NCBI GenBank assembly: GCA_964507195.1
Contig: CAZDPA010000102.1
Coordinates: 1 to 14,553, forward strand
DNA from: Solimonas sp964507195
GTDB lineage: Bacteria; Pseudomonadota; Gammaproteobacteria; Nevskiales; Nevskiaceae
Direction of reading: 5' to 3'
DNA length: 14,553 nt
Below, one piece after another: positions 13,728 to 14,553 of the stretch. Numbering within the stretch: the first letter of the stretch is position 1; each line of letters begins with the position of its first letter. Position numbers and translations under genes: made by a program. The notes under the pieces were generated by a model, which ran no database searches, had not been told where the DNA came from, and was given only the letters and a program-made list of their open reading frames with translations.

Positions 13728-14342
13728 TCAGGCGGAAAGGCGCGAGTGCAGAGCAGTGACCAGCAGGTCGATGCTGCATTCGATCCGGTGCGCCTCGCGC
13801 AGCACCTCGGTGGATTTCAGATCACGCAGGACGCGCTGCACCAGCTGTGGGTCCGAGACGTCGAAAGGCTGGGCCATGTCCATGCGTTCCAGGCGCGACT
13901 GCAGGCAGGCGGAACCGACACTGACGTGGACGATCGAGAAGAAGGCTTCCATCGCCTGTTCGGCCGAGAATCCGGCATCCTCCATGACGTCCATGCAGGC
14001 CGCCAGCACTTTCACGCCACCGATGCGGACTCTTGACGCCGTGATCAGCGCCATCCAGCCCGGTTCGGTGGTCAGCGCCGTCCACATCGCCTTGCCGACG
14101 TGGTGCAGCCAGCGATCCCAGCTCAACGGTGTCTTCGGCAGGACATCGGCGTTGGCAATGAAACTTTCGAGCAGGGAACTGAGCAGGTCGTCCTTGTTCT
14201 CAAAGTGCTTGTAGATCGCCATCGGCGTCACATTCAGCTCTTCGGCGAGGCCGCGAACCGTCACCGCCTTTATTCCGCGGTGCTTCATCAGCGCGGTGGC
14301 CTTGGCGAGGATGCCGTCCTTGTTGAGCGTGCGTTTCGCCAT
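13728..14342 (-). CDS. TetR-family transcriptional regulator
   Basis: 204 residues. The N-terminal DNA-binding domain is clear: DGILAKATALMKHRGIKAVTVRGLAEELNVTPMAIYKHFENKDDLL spans about 9-54, with the helix-turn-helix at about 25-46 and the family-typical YKHFENKDDLL end. The remainder is a helical ligand-binding/dimerisation domain (PGWMALITASRVRIGGVKVL onwards), resembling the tetracycline-repressor-type C-terminus. The inducer and target are unknown. The gene is convergent with the DUF3228 gene and divergent from tRNA-Val, so no obvious structural target is adjacent inside the window; targets may be self or distant. The ATG at 14342 begins MAKRTLNKDG. The open frame extends further upstream, but across the probable -10 region, so that extension is rejected. 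No clear ribosome site is visible, and the leader may be very short. Confidence 0.9.
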   Translation of the reverse strand: MAKRTLNKDGILAKATALMKHRGIKAVTVRGLAEELNVTPMAIYKHFENKDDLLSSLLESFIANADVLPKTPLSWDRWLHHVGKAMWTALTTEPGWMALITASRVRIGGVKVLAACMDVMEDAGFSAEQAMEAFFSIVHVSVGSACLQSRLERMDMAQPFDVSDPQLVQRVLRDLKSTEVLREAHRIECSIDLLVTALHSRLSA

Positions 14343-14367
14343 GGGGGTCGCGGGCCGTAGGGATCTC

Positions 14368-14373
14368 AGTATA
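14368..14373 (-). promoter_or_regulatory. Candidate -10 of the TetR gene
   Basis: TATACT on the minus strand (5/6 to TATAAT), about 25 bases before the ATG at 14342. No convincing -35 is found 16-18 bases upstream. A partial dyad GTA-N6-TAC (14369-14380) overlaps it and could be an autoregulatory operator, weakly supported. Confidence 0.35.
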
Positions 14374-14448
14374 GGAGTACGTCTTGGACCGAAAATGTGC
14401 GCCGGATCGCAGTAGATGACGACATGGAGAGCGAACATGCTGGAGCTG

Positions 14449-14477
14449 TTGCACTCGTCCCGACCAGCCGTCATACT
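14449..14477 (+). promoter_or_regulatory. Candidate promoter of tRNA-Val with GC-rich discriminator
   Basis: TTGCAC (14449-14454), a 17-base spacer and CATACT (14472-14477) are followed by TCGCGCCC, the kind of GC-rich discriminator that makes stable-RNA promoters sensitive to ppGpp. The hexamers match consensus only 3/6 and 4/6, so the assignment rests on spacing, discriminator and position about 20 bases before the tRNA. Confidence 0.45.
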
Positions 14478-14498
14478 TCGCGCCCTTCGGGAAACCGT

Positions 14499-14553
14499 AG
14501 GCGCGTAGCTCAGCTGGTTAGAGCACCACCTTGACATGGTGGGGGTCGGGGGT
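14499..14553 (+). tRNA. tRNA-Val(GAC), 3' end outside window
   Basis: Acceptor strand AGGCGCG (14499-14505), T8-A9, D stem GCTC/GAGC (14508-14511 with 14521-14524), anticodon stem CCACC/GGTGG (14526-14530 with 14538-14542) and loop TTGACAT (14531-14537) with anticodon GAC at 14533-14535. A five-base variable region (14543-14547) and the first T-stem strand (14548-14552) follow; the window ends at T54. GAC reads GUC/GUU valine codons. The acceptor should close with CGCGCCT beyond the edge, which the window cannot show. Confidence 0.93.

Overview
The window is GC-rich, densely packed bacterial DNA that looks chromosomal. The closest protein resemblances I recognise are gammaproteobacterial: an Azotobacter/Pseudomonas-type ferredoxin-NADP reductase, a PiuB/FoxB-like PepSY membrane protein and a HugZ-type heme protein. 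A Xanthomonadales/Nevskiales-like organism is my guess; nothing in the window fixes the genus.

The region is dominated by iron and heme acquisition. On the minus strand at the left (1-2020) an operon encodes a small membrane protein, a PepSY-type multi-pass protein (candidate ferric-siderophore reductase) and the start of a third small membrane protein that runs off the window. Its promoter (2117-2145) carries a Fur-box-like site. fpr (ferredoxin-NADP reductase) is divergent at 2374-3150 and ends in a rho-independent terminator. A two-unit inverted REP-like element (3221-3329) fills the rest of the gap before the convergent end of the next operon.

The core is a ~9 kb minus-strand gene train, 12323 down to 3345, behind one strong sigma70-like promoter overlapped by a Fur box (12405-12419). 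In transcription order it encodes: (1) a TonB-dependent receptor with about four extra transmembrane segments fused to its N-terminus; (2) a BtuB/HmuR-like receptor with YRAP and NPDL motifs; (3) a lipoprotein made of two tandem HmuY-like domains; (4) a HugZ-family heme-degradation protein; (5) a 45-residue membrane protein not obvious without looking for overlapping starts; and (6) a siderophore-type TonB receptor. The first three junctions apart from lipoprotein-HugZ, and the HugZ-small protein junction, are ATGA stop/start overlaps. Inferred job: capture heme at the surface, import it through one or two receptors, release its iron in the cytoplasm, with a parallel siderophore route. The PepSY operon probably handles reduction of the imported ferric iron.

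The right end (12478-14553) is more ordinary: msrA (methionine sulfoxide reductase A), whose likely promoter shares the Fur-box region; a DUF3228 protein; a convergent TetR-type regulator; and a tRNA-Val(GAC) gene cut by the window edge.
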